A stretch of 64,000 bases of DNA from Corythucha ciliata (GCA_038030265.1 CM075941.1:21204001-21268000), one strand, 5' to 3'; positions 24,484 to 36,982 are shown, counted from the first letter of the stretch. Program-made: numbers and translations. The notes: generated by a model from the letters alone, not told the origin.

Positions 24484-25336
24484 GGGTCGGAGAGACCGAT
24501 TAATAGGCCCACATTTCTTTGAAGTAACGGGGCAAGGCTACCTGCATTTCCTGCAAGTCGAATTGCCACGTCTTCTTGACGGAATGGACCCAGAGCTGAG
24601 GGAACAAATTATTTTCCAGCAAGACGGTGATTTCGGTCTTCGACGATCCCAGCCCAGCCCCATAAAAATCCACCAGACGCCCTAAATTCGCACACCTCTT
24701 CGTCCATTTTATTAATTTGTTTGTTTGTTGTTTATTCTTCAAATGCACTACATTTTAATTTTCACAGTGCCAGCGCTTGGATTTCTCAAGAAAGAGAGCC
24801 AAACAATGGAATTTTCGCACCTGTTATTATTCACATTTTTAGGCCAAAATGTATGACTTTTTCGCTTCTTTTCGAATTTTCTCGTCAAAGGAGGGAGATA
24901 ATTCCACTTTCGAGTACACCGTTGGAAAGCTAGGAAAACGGAGAAGTTTTTACGTCGTTTGACAACGTGTGAAGCTATTTTTGGTGACACAGTAAATTGT
25001 TTTGTGAAATCAAATTCTTGGTTTTTTTGCATTAACGCAACGAAAACGTTACGTTTTTAGGCGTTTATGACAATTTAGAATATTGATTTTGCGTTCATCC
25101 CGTAGAAAATTTTCCGTAGATTACGAAACTGCCATCACTTTTGGAAAACGGTGAAGTAGAAGCTGAGAAATAACAGTTTTTCGGCGAAAAATACAGTTGC
25201 GCCTAAAAATCACTAAAAAAATTATTACTCGAAAACAAAAAGAGATAGGCCACTATCCGAATAGGACTTTTTTATCCCATTTTTGGTGTACTATTACCCA
25301 TTTTTTTTTTTGCATCTCAAAACCGACCACCCTGTA
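24484..25336. mobile_element. Remnant of a third mariner-like element
   Basis: The segment starts directly at the end of the 538-bp-TIR element and closes with 'cgaccaccctgtata', which read in reverse gives the TACAGGGTGG start of a mariner-like element. It holds a transposase fragment near its left edge. The left half is absent here, lost or displaced when the neighbouring element inserted. Confidence 0.6.
24488..24640 (+). pseudogene. Transposase fragment
   Basis: About 50 codons match the middle of mariner/IS630-type transposases: 'RLIGPHFFE', 'GYLHFLQVELPRLL' and 'IIFQQDG', the last including the second catalytic aspartate. The usual 'APPH' after QQDG is missing and the frame then loses similarity. 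It is truncated at both ends. Confidence 0.65.
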
Positions 25337-25362
25337 TATATGTATATATATATGGCCGTTTC

Positions 25363-26545
25363 CTTGTTAGCACGATAACTCTCGTAGAAATTAATTTAGC
25401 GGAACGCGCTTTGGCACAAAAATCAGTTGTCATAAGACACCGGTCGGTATTGCATTTGGGCCAAATCGGTCAAGGTGAGGGGGGGAAATTAGGGGTTGAA
25501 ATGGTCAAAAAATCACTATAAATCACCAGTTGATTCTAGAAGCATCATATTCGGTACGTATACTCCATGTTAGAGTAGCCTTTGATTCCCATTTTAATTT
25601 TTTGAAAAAGTCGAAGGGGAGGGGGTGTTGCCCCCGGAGTGGAAGTAAGTGTGTGGTCTTGTTAGCACGATATCTCTCAAAGAAATCAGTTTTGCGGAAC
25701 GCGCTTTCACAAAAAAATCAGAAGTCATAAGACCCCGGTCGGTATTGCATTTGGGCCAAATCGGTTGAGCTGGAGGGGGGGAAATTAGGGGTTGAAATGG
25801 TCAAAAAATCACTATAAATCACCAGTTGATTCTAGAAGCATCATATTCGGTACGTATACTCCATGATAGAGTAGCCTTTGATTCCCATTTTAATGTTTTG
25901 AAAAAGTCGAAGGGGAGGGGGTGTTGCCCCCGGAGTGGAAGTAAGCATGTGGTCTTGTTAGCACGATAACTCTCGAAGAAATAAATTTAGCGGAACGCGC
26001 TTTGGCACAAAAATCAGTAGTCATAAGACCCAGGTCGGTATTGCATTTGGGCGAAATCTGTCAAGGTGGAGGGGGGAAAATAGGGGTTAAATTGTCAATA
26101 AATCACTGTAAATCACCAGTTGATTCTAGAAGCATCATATTCGGTACGTATACTCCATGATAGAGTAGCCTTTGATTCCCATTTTAATGTTTTGAAAAAG
26201 TCGAAGGGGAGGGGGTGTTGCCCCCGGAGTGGAAGTAAGCATGTGGTCTTGTTAGCACGATAACTCTCGAAGAAATCAATTTAGCGGAACGCGCTTTGGC
26301 ACAAAAATCAGTAGTCATAAGACCCAGGTCGGTATTGCATTTGGGCGAAATCTGTCAAGGTGGAGGGGGGAAAATAGGGGTTAAATTGTCAATAAATCAC
26401 TGTAATTCACCAGTTGATTCTAGAAGCATTAGATTCTCTATACTCCATGTTAGAGTAGCCTTTGATTCCCATTTTAATTTTTCGAAAAAGTCAAGGTGGT
26501 GGGGGTGGTCCTTCCGGTGTGGAAGTGCAAAAATAGCGTTGAACT
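25363..26545. repeat. Tandem satellite, four copies of about 295 bp
   Basis: Copies start with 'cttgttagcacgata' at 25363, 25658, 25954 and 26248, giving steps of 295, 296 and 294 bp. Shared landmarks include 'gcggaacgcgctttggcac', 'gtcggtattgcatttgggc' and 'gttgcccccggagtggaag'. Copies two to four are closest. No coding capacity. Confidence 0.9.
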
Positions 26546-26880
26546 TCACTAGTTCATCTTAGCGCTCTAAAATTCGACTCAATAATTTAATGTCACGAAA
26601 GCCCTGGGTCCCATTGAGATTTATCGAATACTTTGATGGGGGAGGGTGAAATGGGGGATGAAATTTCAAAAAGAAAAAGCTTAAATTCACACGTTTAGGT
26701 ATCATAAAATACGGCACAAAAATTTAATATTACAAAGCCCTTGGAAAACTACCGAAACTTTTCGACATTTTGAAGAGAGGGTGGTGAAAATAGAGGAAGA
26801 AGTTCGGCTTAATGAAACAAATAATGGTATCAAAATTATTACTTCTGGGACGGCTTAGGGTATCCGTATACATAATGAAA
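26546..26880. repeat. Diverged continuation of the 295-bp satellite
   Basis: Retains fragments of the unit order (a 'cccattgagatt' segment, a G-rich 'gatgggggagggtgaaat' segment) but is much more diverged than the four copies to its left. No gene is seen. Confidence 0.35.
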
Positions 26881-26889
26881 TGCACTCTT

Positions 26890-27503
26890 TCCGACCGCCA
26901 GCTGCCGGAGCGAATTTTTTTTTTATTTTGGAGGCAGGAGTGATTTGTTTTCTTTCTTTTTTCAATTTTTTCGACCGATCCTGACGGCGTTTTTGTTTTC
27001 AGCGACGTTTCGTCCTCAGGCGTCTTCTTTTTGTTTGGCTTTTGTTTCTATTGACATGTGGTTTTATATTTTTTAATTTTGAAGGTTTTTTACGGTGTAT
27101 CTGGGGGCTTATTCTCTAACTCCGAAGCAATAGCTTTTTCGAAGTCATATGTTTATTTCATTGATTTTCTTCAAACAAATGAATGAAATAAACACAATGG
27201 CTGGCGAAAAAAATATTGCTTGTTGTTAGAGAATAGGCCCCCTGAGGTGATGATAGGTGTGTAAATCTTGGATAAGTTGTCTAAGTCTCTTTTGTAGTTC
27301 ATCGTGTTGTGTTTTCTAATTTCTACCATTTCTAGAAATTTTCTGTTGTGTGTGTTAATTTCTTGGTGTAAAATTGTTGGGTTGTTTAGATCTAGTTTAT
27401 GTGAAAGTTCTTTGGCGTGTTGAGATAGTGCTGTGAGAGGTGTAATATCTGGGGGGTGTACGGTGGATTCAACATGGGTGCCAAATCCTCTTTGGTTCAC
27501 CAC
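26890..27503 (-). pseudogene. Penelope-like retroelement, 3' fragment
   Basis: On the minus strand from 27503 the frame encodes 'ALSQHAKELSHKLDLNN', 'ILHQEINTHNRKFLEMVEI' and 'DLDNLSKIYTPII', which matches the C-terminal end of Penelope-like polyproteins after the GIY-YIG domain. Downstream on the same strand comes 'cctgaggacgaaacgtcgct', a short motif typical of the 3' flank of such elements. The reverse transcriptase part is absent. The fragment is split by a small foldback element at 27103-27242. Confidence 0.7.
27103..27242. mobile_element. Small foldback element inserted in the Penelope-like fragment
   Basis: Ends 'ggggcttattctctaac' and 'gttagagaataggcccc' are inverted copies; a second inner pair, 'tgtttatttcatt' and 'aatgaaataaaca', pairs too. 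It interrupts the C-terminal frame of the Penelope-like fragment and is therefore younger than it. Confidence 0.65.
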
Positions 27504-27700
27504 TGATAACTAAATGGAACCGAAAAAATAGCTAGGATAGAACAGTAGTTTTTACCCCAAGTACAGTAGCCACTACCAAAAGCATTCCGGTTGTAGGCGA
27601 AAAACAACATGTCAGGGAATGAGGGTAACCTAATGAAGGCCTTGAACAATGGAAAGAAAAAAAAGGGTAGCAGCACTATGAAAGCGATGTTTCCCTTAAG

Positions 27701-27731
<31 letters not shown>

Positions 27732-28939
27732 TAGGCAATAGCCCGTGAAACAACGGAAGCGACGGAACGTTGAGATGAACGACCAGGATGAGGGGGGAGG
27801 GAGGCCGCCGCCGGCGTTGGGCATAAAACTCATTCTATTCTATCGTATAGCTGTAGTGACTCACCAACTTCCTTACTACAAAGAATGTCTAGGCGACCTT
27901 AAGAATTGCGATTTACGGTTTAAGCGTAGAATAATTTAATTCCAAAGGTTTCAAGGACAAAGATAAAAAACTTTTGAGGCGTCAACAAATTGCTCGATAC
28001 CAAAAAACCAACATTATTTCCGTCAGAATATAACAGAAATCTTGAGTTGGACAAGCTTAACTATAAAGATGGGGCAGAATTTAACCGCTGACAACCAGGC
28101 TACCCAGTGGTAAACCCTGGGAAAAGTCTTCGCCCGGGGATCCAGGAAACATACAAGGGTTAAATGCATGATGTCACATCATGAACTCTACTAGGATGAA
28201 CTCTACAATTAAAAAAGCTAGAATACGTACAAACCATTAATCAAAAAGGTTTGAAGGAACCGATACACCAAAAGGTCATCCCGCGTAATAAATGAACGTC
28301 TCAATTTTTTTTTCTTTCTCAGGGGTCCCTGTATATGCCAAACGAACCCATACTTTTAATTTCGCCAATGATCAGCTTCAACTAGACACCCCCCTCACCA
28401 CCAACTAAGCTTAAAGCTAATAGAGGAGGCGTGTATAATTTTTCTTCGTTTTTGATAATTACCTATGAATTTCAAATCACTTGTTTACACTTCTGAAAAG
28501 AGGTCATTTTTTCCGGTCTTTTTAAAGCTAGTCACCTCAATGGAAATGTACTCAATGCTGTTTAAAATGAAATAAACAATACAACAAAATTTAATTGCGT
28601 AAAGGAAGTAAAAGAAGAAAGGCATGACCTGAATTGTAATCTGACAGAACAAAAGTTATACCTCTGCTAACTTTGGTGTTGGTTAGCCTTGATTTCATGT
28701 AATATGAATCACTAACAAGTAATAAAACTAGAGAAATACAAATGGGACCTTTTAAGAGTAGAATAATATGGTATTCCAGCTATTTATCAGGAGAGGTGAC
28801 GAGAGTTGTAAAAAGCCAACACAGCGGAAAAGAGACAAACACGGCGATGTAAGGTTTAGTAGTAGAAAAGTGTTGATTTGATACTTTATAGTTGAGCGTT
28901 TCAACTGAATGTCTTTCCGCGAGGAACCAAAATTTCACA
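27504..28939. other. No gene recognised
   Basis: Includes a poly-A run near 27706-27732 and otherwise ordinary AT-rich sequence. No splice-compatible coding segments or inverted repeats were recognised. Confidence 0.45.
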
Positions 28940-29383
28940 ACAAATTTCGCATGATTGGATCTTACAAAAAGCTATTTCGCGGGTTAGGCTGTTGAAAAAA
29001 TCAATATTACGCCAGTTTGGCTATCTTAACAGCCAACTTCGGAGGATCTACTCAATCAAAAACCAGGGAAGGGGAAGGAGGGGACGGCCTACTTCGCGGA
29101 TTTGGCTCCCGGAACACCCAATAAACATTTTGGGTTTTTTTCTCTGTTTATTATAACCAACTCCACGGGTTATTTTCGTAGTAGGTAAAACCAACTTCAA
29201 ATGTTTAGCTCCTTAAAAAATACAATTTCGCGTGCTTGCCACTTACAAGGCCAAATTTCCACTTACAAGGCCAAGGATTTAGCTCTTAAAAACCCATTTC
29301 GCTGGCTTGAATTCTTTCAAAAAATCAATTTTGCGGTACTGACTCGTTGTGATGACCATCCAACAGAATTTATAAAAATACTA
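28940..29383. repeat. Family A degenerate array
   Basis: Units such as 'aatttcgcatgattgg', 'aaaagctatttcgcgg' and 'gttaggctgttgaaaaaatc' repeat at about 30-bp spacing. It ends where the large foldback element begins. Confidence 0.5.
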
Positions 29384-30932
29384 ATAGACCAAGAGCCAGT
29401 GACGTAATAAGTGCAACCATTTGCATACTTTTCTAACACACATCCCAGCTTTGTACTAGTGCTGTTGAGCATGAAAAAACGTGTCTGCCTTTCCGATCAT
29501 ATGTCGAACACCTTTATACGACGACGTAAATGTCGTTATGGTTGCACTTAAGTGCAGCCATTTGCATACTTTTCTCGCTTAGCGCATTAATTAGGTAATA
29601 AGTCACTAATAGTGAGAAAAATTGCCTGCCTCCATTTCGACGTCACGAAACCGGTGGCAGACGCCATCCAAGCATGCAACAGTAGGGAGAAATAACACAA
29701 ATTCCGGTCAGACGGGAAAAAATATTTACTCACGAGGTAAAGAAAAATATATAGGGAAATGAGTATTTATTTTTTTATTTTTTCACCAGGCCCCGTGGCC
29801 ATGAGCCAATAGAAACATTTTAAAATCCGGAAAACCCTCCAAATGTCAATTACCGGTTTTCGGTGCCATGGAACTTTTTTCTTTGGGAAAATGGGACGAG
29901 AAAATCATGGAAAATTCGTGCTAACACAGGAAAACACTGTCACTGAATAATGTATAGGTATATGTTATAGGGGGGATGTTGTGAATCAGGGAATCGCGTG
30001 AATCATACTACACGTAGCAGGGAATAACGTCAGTTTCTATTAAAACGATATTTCCTAAAGAGTTCAGGGAATGTTGTCCATATCAACATTTCCTAGGCAT
30101 TCACGTCAATTCCTAGCAGTAATTCACATGAATGACTAGGGGATGTCGTGAACCATGGAACCATGTCAAGATGAGCAATATTGACTGACTGTGTTATGTA
30201 TCAACGCCAATCTCCAGGAAATAACGTTATTCGCTGAGGAATTCAGGGAATAACGTTATTACCTAGTGATTCACGTTATTCCCTGATTCACAACATTCTC
30301 GGTAACACATGTCGTAGCAGAAAATGATTTTATGAGTGTTTTTCCTTGGGGTGACAGTGTTTTCCTGTGTTAGCACGAAAACGGTTCATCATAGATTTTT
30401 GATTATATTTTCCATGAATTTATCGTCCCATTTTCCCCTAGAAACAAGTTCCATGACACCGAAAACCGGTGCTTGACATTTGGAGGGTTTTAAGGATTAT
30501 AGTATAATGTTTCTATTGGCTCATGGCCACGGGGCCTGGTGAAAAAAAAAATTAAATACTCATTTCCCTATATTTTTCTTTACCTCGTGAGTAAATATTT
30601 TTTCCCGTCTGACCGGAATTTGTGTTATTTCTCCCTACTGTTGCATGCTTGGATGGCGTCTGCCACCGGTTTCGTGACGTCGAAATGGAGGCAGGCAATT
30701 TTTCTCACTATTAGTGACTTATTACCTAATTAATGCGCTAAGCGAGAAAAGTATGCAAATGGCTGCACTTAAGTGCAACCATAACGACATTTACGTCGTC
30801 GTATAAAGGTGTTCGACATATGATCGGAAAGGCAGACACGCTTTTTCATGCTCAACAGCACTAGTACAAAGCTGGGATGCGTGTTAGAAAAGTAAGCAAG
30901 GTTGCACTTAACGTCGCTGGCTCTTGGTCTAT
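29384..30932. mobile_element. Large foldback element (1.55 kb palindrome)
   Basis: The whole segment is an imperfect palindrome centred near 30140. Outer ends read 'atagaccaagagccagtgac' and its complement near 30932; arms of about 600 bp include 'gcatgcaacagtaggga', 'gaccggaatttgtgtta' and 'tggccatgagccaatag' in inverted order. The centre repeats 'gaatcagggaat' and 'attccctgattc'. No transposase or open frame. Arm differences are few but visible. The class of the parent element is unclear because the target duplication is not obvious. Confidence 0.8.
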
Positions 30933-31513
30933 AATGAAGATATTATTTAATCTCAAATTGCTTCCAGGCGCTTATTTCAACCTTCAGATAGTCACCTGAG
31001 GCTTCTAATACAAAAATCTTTGGTATAAAAATTGACAATAGGGGTATTCATGAAAAATGTTAAACCTTGTATTTGTTATTTGCTAAATCCCGAACCCGTC
31101 CCGAACAGATAGGTAAGGCCATAGAAACGGAGAAGCTGAACACAAAAAATACGAAATAACAGGGTTTACGTCGATAACATATGTTAAACTCCAGAGCATG
31201 AATACCCCCAATATTTTAATCGCCTCACACACACACACACACCCTCACACACGTAGCTCATTCATTTCTTTCAACAGGAAAGAACGTGATCAGAAAACTT
31301 TCAAAATATCCCAGATATTTCTACCAGAAAAAATGGGTGTTTTCGTCTTCCTGGACTGGAGATTTTACTTCAGACACAGATATGGCTCCCGCTAACTTTC
31401 TTCAAAACATGTAACTCTCCAAAACCTTCAGTTACCAAGAATTGTTTCTTTTTCTTCTCAATTTCAGCGTCAAATGAGGGATTTTTCTCAATTAAGAAGC
31501 CGACTTTCTCTAA
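30933..31513. other. No gene recognised; short CA microsatellite
   Basis: A (CA)n run lies at about 31226-31244. The rest is AT-rich with no coding signal. Confidence 0.5.
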
Positions 31514-32774
31514 AGCCGGCTCCACACATGCGGTATTTGCCGAATACCGAATATTCGGTGTTCGTCAAACTGCTCGGCTCGGTATTTGTGAAAATCCAGC
31601 AAAAATACGCGATGTATGGTGATGAGGTGATTTTTTATTATTTGTGAGTCTTCTCGTTCACTCAAGGTAATTTAACATATCATGGGAGAACTCCGAGTCC
31701 ACGGCTGAACTTGGGTCGAACCCTCCGACGAGGGCCCTCAGCTCACCGAGCCTCTCCTTCACTTCAGCTATCATCTAGAAGTTAAAAATGTATTAATTTA
31801 ATTCTACAACTAGCTTACAATAAACCATAAAAGTATTTCTCAAAGAGAAAACACTGAATTGATAACACGAATGCCTTCCGAAAGATAAGCTGCACGCTTC
31901 TAATTCCCTTGGGCAGCAAAATTTCGTTTATATAGCAGAGTCCACGCGTAGTGAACTTGACACATTGCATGGTAAATAAAGCATCTCACCGAAAATCAGA
32001 TGGGTGGGGAAAAATGTATCTAGACTAGAGAATAATTCGAACGATGCAGTTATGGTATCGAATGCCCATCACTAGCACTGTCAAGAGTCCACAAACTATA
32101 AATGCTACGCATTTGAAGTCTTGAAAACAGCATCCACCGGCTAATTAGACGTAGGGAATATACATATAGTTAAAAACTGGGGTTTCACTCTCACGCCCAT
32201 TGGGCCTTGCATCAACAAACTTTCAAGAGGGTGTCATGTCGGAACGATATCTCCCTTTCGACCTCATACTTTCAGCTAGCAGAGCTACTCGGTCTTCTTG
32301 GTCGCATTATCCCGGATACTGAGCCGATAATGTAGCTGGTACACCGCTTCCCAGGGCGCAGAGTCACTAAGGTCCTCGCTTCCGGCCGTCTACCCGACTC
32401 GACATACCAAGTCAGTCGGGTTAGAAAATCGTTGAGCCGGTTCCTTCGTTTAATTGAGCTATCCCCGTAGCAAGAGTGAGTGAATGACGACCGCTACACT
32501 TGGCGAATATTCGTATTTCCCGCACCAATCGGAGCATCCGAATACCGAATAGTCGTGATTTGGTAAAAGCGAGCACCCATCCACACTATCGCATATTTGG
32601 GAAACATTTTGCTCGTTAATTACCAAGTACCATATGTGTGGAAGCAGTATAATCGTAACACTCGAATACCGAACATTCGGGACTCGGCGAATACGGAGCA
32701 TCCATCCACACTATCGCGTATTTGATAAACATTTTGCTCGTTATTTGGCGAATACCACATGTGTGGAGCCGGCT
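31514..32774. mobile_element. Foldback element with AGCCGGCTCCACACATG ends
   Basis: The left end 'agccggctccacacatg' and right end 'catgtgtggagccggct' are exact inverted copies, and TTAA overlaps the right edge (the left reads CTAA). Inner arms share 'gaataccga' and 'attcggtgttcg'-like segments. Near the right end a segment of about 130 bp ('catccacactatcgc' to 'gtgtgga') is present twice in tandem. The body of about 1.2 kb has no recognised gene. Confidence 0.65.
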
Positions 32775-34752
32775 TAAGATCTGCGCACACGATCCGGAAT
32801 CGTAGCTCTGGGGCCGAGAAAATACGTACAGAGGCGAGACATGACCCTAAAAATCACTCTTGAAACCTGAAGGTTTTGGCAACAATTTATCCATAAGCAT
32901 AAAAGGCCCCCTCTGAACGGTGGCCCTGGGCGGCCCACCCCTCTCGCTCCTTCCTCGGTACCTTTACCAAAAACACTAAAGTGGACGTCCCGATCAGAGG
33001 CTCATTTGGCGATGGACATGGTCTGCTACTGGTCGAATAATCGGTTGAGAGCCTCCAGCTGTTCTGGAATAATACACTGGTTTAGGTTATGACGATAGGA
33101 GGGGGTGTAAATTTTAGGCGCTCGTTATCCTTGTTGCGACCAATCCTCACCATTCAACTTTTTTTCCTCTCTCTTTATCGGGATTAATATTTTGGTCATG
33201 GCAGGAAAGTGAGTATTTTCTTGCCCTGACAGGAAAACAATCCGCGGAGTTATTCGGTCCGGGTAATTAATTTTACGTAGGTACAGGTAGTAAACAAATT
33301 TGTGGCTTTGATATGAAGGGCGCCTTACTCAACTTTCCCCCTGTGAGCCACACATATGGCAAGCCCTGAGCTACAAAATAAACGTTCACGAACAACTAAC
33401 CACTTTATGATCCAGCACTGAAATGGAAATCACAGCAAAATGAAATCTCCTGTATAAGATTAAGCCCTTCGGGCAAGGGTGATGATTGGATACGTGTGTC
33501 GACACGCGATTGAGAGGGACTCCAAGAAAAATGTTTTTTATTACAAAGTATAGATTGTATGGGCAGGTTCGGGCGGGGGTAGCCACAACAATGGAGTTCC
33601 TAGCCCGTCCGAAGGAACCGCAAAATTGTTTACGGCGTGAAAATCAATAAGAAAACGGACCTGACGACCAATAATAAGTTAACAACGAGGAAACAAACAA
33701 GAAGTGGTTATTAAAATGAAAAAATTCACATAGAATTGATGAGAAAAATGCGGCCAATCTCACAGGAGGAGAAGGCCGTTGGGGCGGTAAAAACCCTGAA
33801 AAGGAACTTGATTAGAATATAAGTATATAAGATTTCGAATCAAAATTTTCATTTGGCGTTAGGCAGAAGTGTACTAAGTTTGTGGAATATAAAAAATAGG
33901 AGTGCGTTGGCATCTTCCAACACCCTCGAGTAAAAATATTCAAGCAGGTACATCCGGTCATCTTGACCTGCGTGAAAGAAGTCGAAGACTCTTCTCTGAT
34001 TTATGCAAATTGAGTGAGCAATTAAACCTGAGAACGTGACAGTGAAGGGGCGCGTTTAAGAACATTGCAGATTATCCGAATTTTCATATTTTTACACAAG
34101 AAACGGCAAAAGAAGAACGGCAGTGAAGTTTACACTATCACAGATTTTTGACCACTCACCAAAGAGAGGCAAGTGAAAAGATGTCATCTCGATGAGACGA
34201 ATAGCCGGGTGCTTGATAAATCGACAAGAATAAGCCACCAAAACAAAGTCATCACATTCTATTTTTCCCCGAAAAAATAATAAAAAGTCTCGAGCTAAGG
34301 CACTCCTGGCTGATGGATGAAAGACTCGCACCACAGCTTGACACTTCACGAAGGAAGGCGGAGGGCCTTCTTTTTCAACGCGGAGGATACTTAAACGGTG
34401 ACAGTTAAACACAAACAATTAAGATAAAATAAAAAACACTAAAAAATAGAAGAAATAAACAAAAAACAGTCCACCCCCGTCACTAAGTCCGTCGCTGTAT
34501 TGGGGACCGAGTTCCTCGCACTGACAAAAGACGTAAGAAACACTGCAGGTTTCCTCATTGAAAGAGGGTGGGGAGTAGAATCGATGTTAAAGGCGGGAGA
34601 GATCGTTTCTGGAGTCGATGGCCAGTCAAAATTTTTAGACAGAAACATAAATAATGAGGACATCATCATGACGAGATTTTCGATTTTGTGTTTGTACCCA
34701 ATTCACATCACTAAATTTAATTAAAATTATCTTGTTACAATAACAATATCTA
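32775..34752. other. No gene recognised
   Basis: Two minus-strand open frames near 34092-34669 are moderately long but show no recognisable domain and no convincing splice structure. No repeats of the window's main families were noted. Confidence 0.45.
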
Positions 34753-34984
34753 TAGCCCGGCCAAAGACTAAAGAAATCGACGGTAGCGCTACTAGCGCCG
34801 ATTAGTATGTACTTAACCCCCCACCAGTTTTTCGTGCAATCGATATTTTCCGATATTTCTATCAGTGAGATGAGTGTTTTTTTTTTGCCTCAACGGTTTT
34901 TTTGTCGTGATTAAAGTAAGTAGACATGAGATAATTAATGATTTTAATACTTTGAGAGACAAGATGTTGTATTTGATTTCAGAA

Positions 34985-36235
34985 ATGAGTGAAAGACCGA
35001 AAAGAAGAACTTTAGGAAGCCAAGCAAGGCAAATCGTTTTTTCAGTATTTTACCCGGCAGAAGGTAGAGGAAGAGCCTAAGCCTGACATCAACAGTTTGG
35101 TGGCTGAGGCGACCGGTGTTTCCCGGTCTTCTGTTTTCCGCATCGTGAAGGAAGCCGAACGATCGACCTCAGAGGGCTCGAGTACGAGTCGGTCACTTTT
35201 CACCACACCTACGAGGAAGAACATTCCACATAAGAAGCGAGTCGAGTTCGATTCTTTTACTGACAGTGCCATTCGTTTTAAAGTTCGCAGTTTTATGTTG
35301 TTAAAAAGCAGTGCCCGTCAATTAGGCTTCTCCATAAGGAGTTACTAGAGCAAGGCGTTGTAGACTGCGGTAAGGAGTACATTTGGCAGCGCCTACATCA
35401 CCTGGGGTTTAAGTGGAAGAAGTGTCAATCCAATCGTAAAATTCTAATTGAGCGGCCAGAAATTGCAACCCGTAGGGTCTCCTACCTGAGGGAGATAAAA
35501 AAACATCGAGAGGCCAACAAGAATATTGTCTTCCTGGATGAAACTTACGTACAAGAGGCCCACAACGTTACATCGTGTTGGCAGTCGGAGGATGAATTGG
35601 GGGCTACTCATAAAATAGGTGAGCTGATATCCTTCATTTCTTTAGCATGAAAATAGTTTCTCGTGATTTTATATTTCAGGCAAGGGCAATCGACTTATTG
35701 TTGTTCATGGAGGTGGGGAGCAAGGCTTCGTTAGAGACGGTCTCCTGATTTTCAGATTCTCAAGTACTTCAGGGGACTATCACACGTCCATGAATGCTGA
35801 GAATTTCTCGAAATGGCTCAGTACGTGCTTCCTACCCAACGTGCCGGCAGGCAGTGTCACAGTCATGAACAACGCGAGTTATCATTGCCTCGAAAGAAAC
35901 AAAAAGCCGAATTCCGGCAGCCTTAAGCGCGTGATTGTCGAATAGCTTTCCCAGCATGGCATCGAATTCTGCGAAACATCAACGAAAGCAGAACTTCTCG
36001 AACTCGTGAGAAGCGTTCCCATCGAGAAATCCTTCGTGGTGGATGACTTGATCCGATCTTTTGGTCACATACCTCTGCGTCTCCCTCCTTTATCACCCCG
36101 ACTTAAATCCGATTGAGTTGGTGTGGGGAGCCATCAAGAACGATCTTGCTCGAAATAGTGTTGGTACATCACTTAGGGAGAAAGAAATTGATTTGTGCAA
36201 TGATGATACCGCCCCCCTCCCTTGGTGGATGAACT
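34985..36235 (+). pseudogene. Decayed Tc1/IS630-type transposase with a 61-bp intron
   Basis: The N-terminal frame has a helix-turn-helix ('SLVAEATGVSRSSVFRIVKE'), then frame breaks, then a catalytic domain: 'NIVFLDETYVQEAHNV', 'GKGNRLIVVHGGG', 'GDYHTSMNAENFSKWLS' and 'YHPDLNPIELVWGAIKN'. The position of the second catalytic aspartate, usually MDNA, reads 'MNNASYH', and a TAG stop follows 'KRVIVE'. A clean intron (35619 gtgagc to 35679 ttcag) lies between 'THKIG' and 'KGNRL'. The substituted aspartate, the stop and at least two frameshifts mean it is not active. Confidence 0.75.
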
Positions 36236-36298
36236 GCTCTGGCTTTTCGACGTTGGTCTTTGTCATATAAATAAATTTATAATTTATTTTATGTAATA

Positions 36299-36490
36299 AA
36301 GGTTCTGAAAGAGTGAAATTCAGTAAAAGAGGTTTTTGAAAGAGCAAAACCCACGAAATTTGGAGTTTGAACAAGCAAATTTCACGAAATTACGATTTTA
36401 ACGAGACAAATCCACCAAAAGATTTGGAAGAGCAAAAATCCGCAAATCTGGCGTTTGTGAGAGTCAAAAATGGCGATTTTTGTTTTTGAA
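36299..36490. repeat. Family A patch inside the Tc1-like element
   Basis: Reverse-oriented units, for example 'aaatttggagtttgaacaag' and 'ccaaaagatttggaagag'. The patch lies inside the element's TIRs, so it was captured or grew there. Confidence 0.45.
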
Positions 36491-36982
36491 AGTGCCACAT
36501 GCCTATGATTAGTTTTGAATCTGACCGTGAGCCAAATTGTTTGGTTTGTCGGTCTAACGATCTGGATTTTGGTGGTGTGAAGTTCCTACTTTTTAGTATA
36601 ATCGGTGGGAGTGATTAAGTGGGTGAAAAGGGAAATCGCTGTATTGTTCTCCGAGTAGACTGTGCATTATGAACCCCGCTCTTGGCGCTCGACCTTGTCT
36701 TACCTGGCAAAAATCGAGTTAGGTAGGAGACCCGGCCCTTGTTTCTTGAAGACGAAATGAATGTTTTTAGGTTGTGGCTACGCTAAAGTTTGCCAAGTGG
36801 CAAAGGGACTTATTTTGCTCCCCCCCCCCCCATGAGCAAAACTGTTGGCCCGCGTCTGGTCAGTTTCAACGAAAACATCCAGTCAAGCAAAAAATGCAAA
36901 CATGTATTCAGAAAGGAAACAGTCAGACATGGATACCACACAGGCAAGTAGATAACTTTTTAGAACGGCAAATAAACATGTA

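Noticed and set aside
24721..25336. Additional gene right of the transposase fragment
   Set aside because: Open frames occur on both strands of what appears to be the long terminal arm of a broken mariner-like element.
34092..34669. Two consecutive minus-strand open frames that might be exons
   Set aside because: No recognisable domain, the putative splice sites are weak, and overlapping plus-strand frames are equally open.
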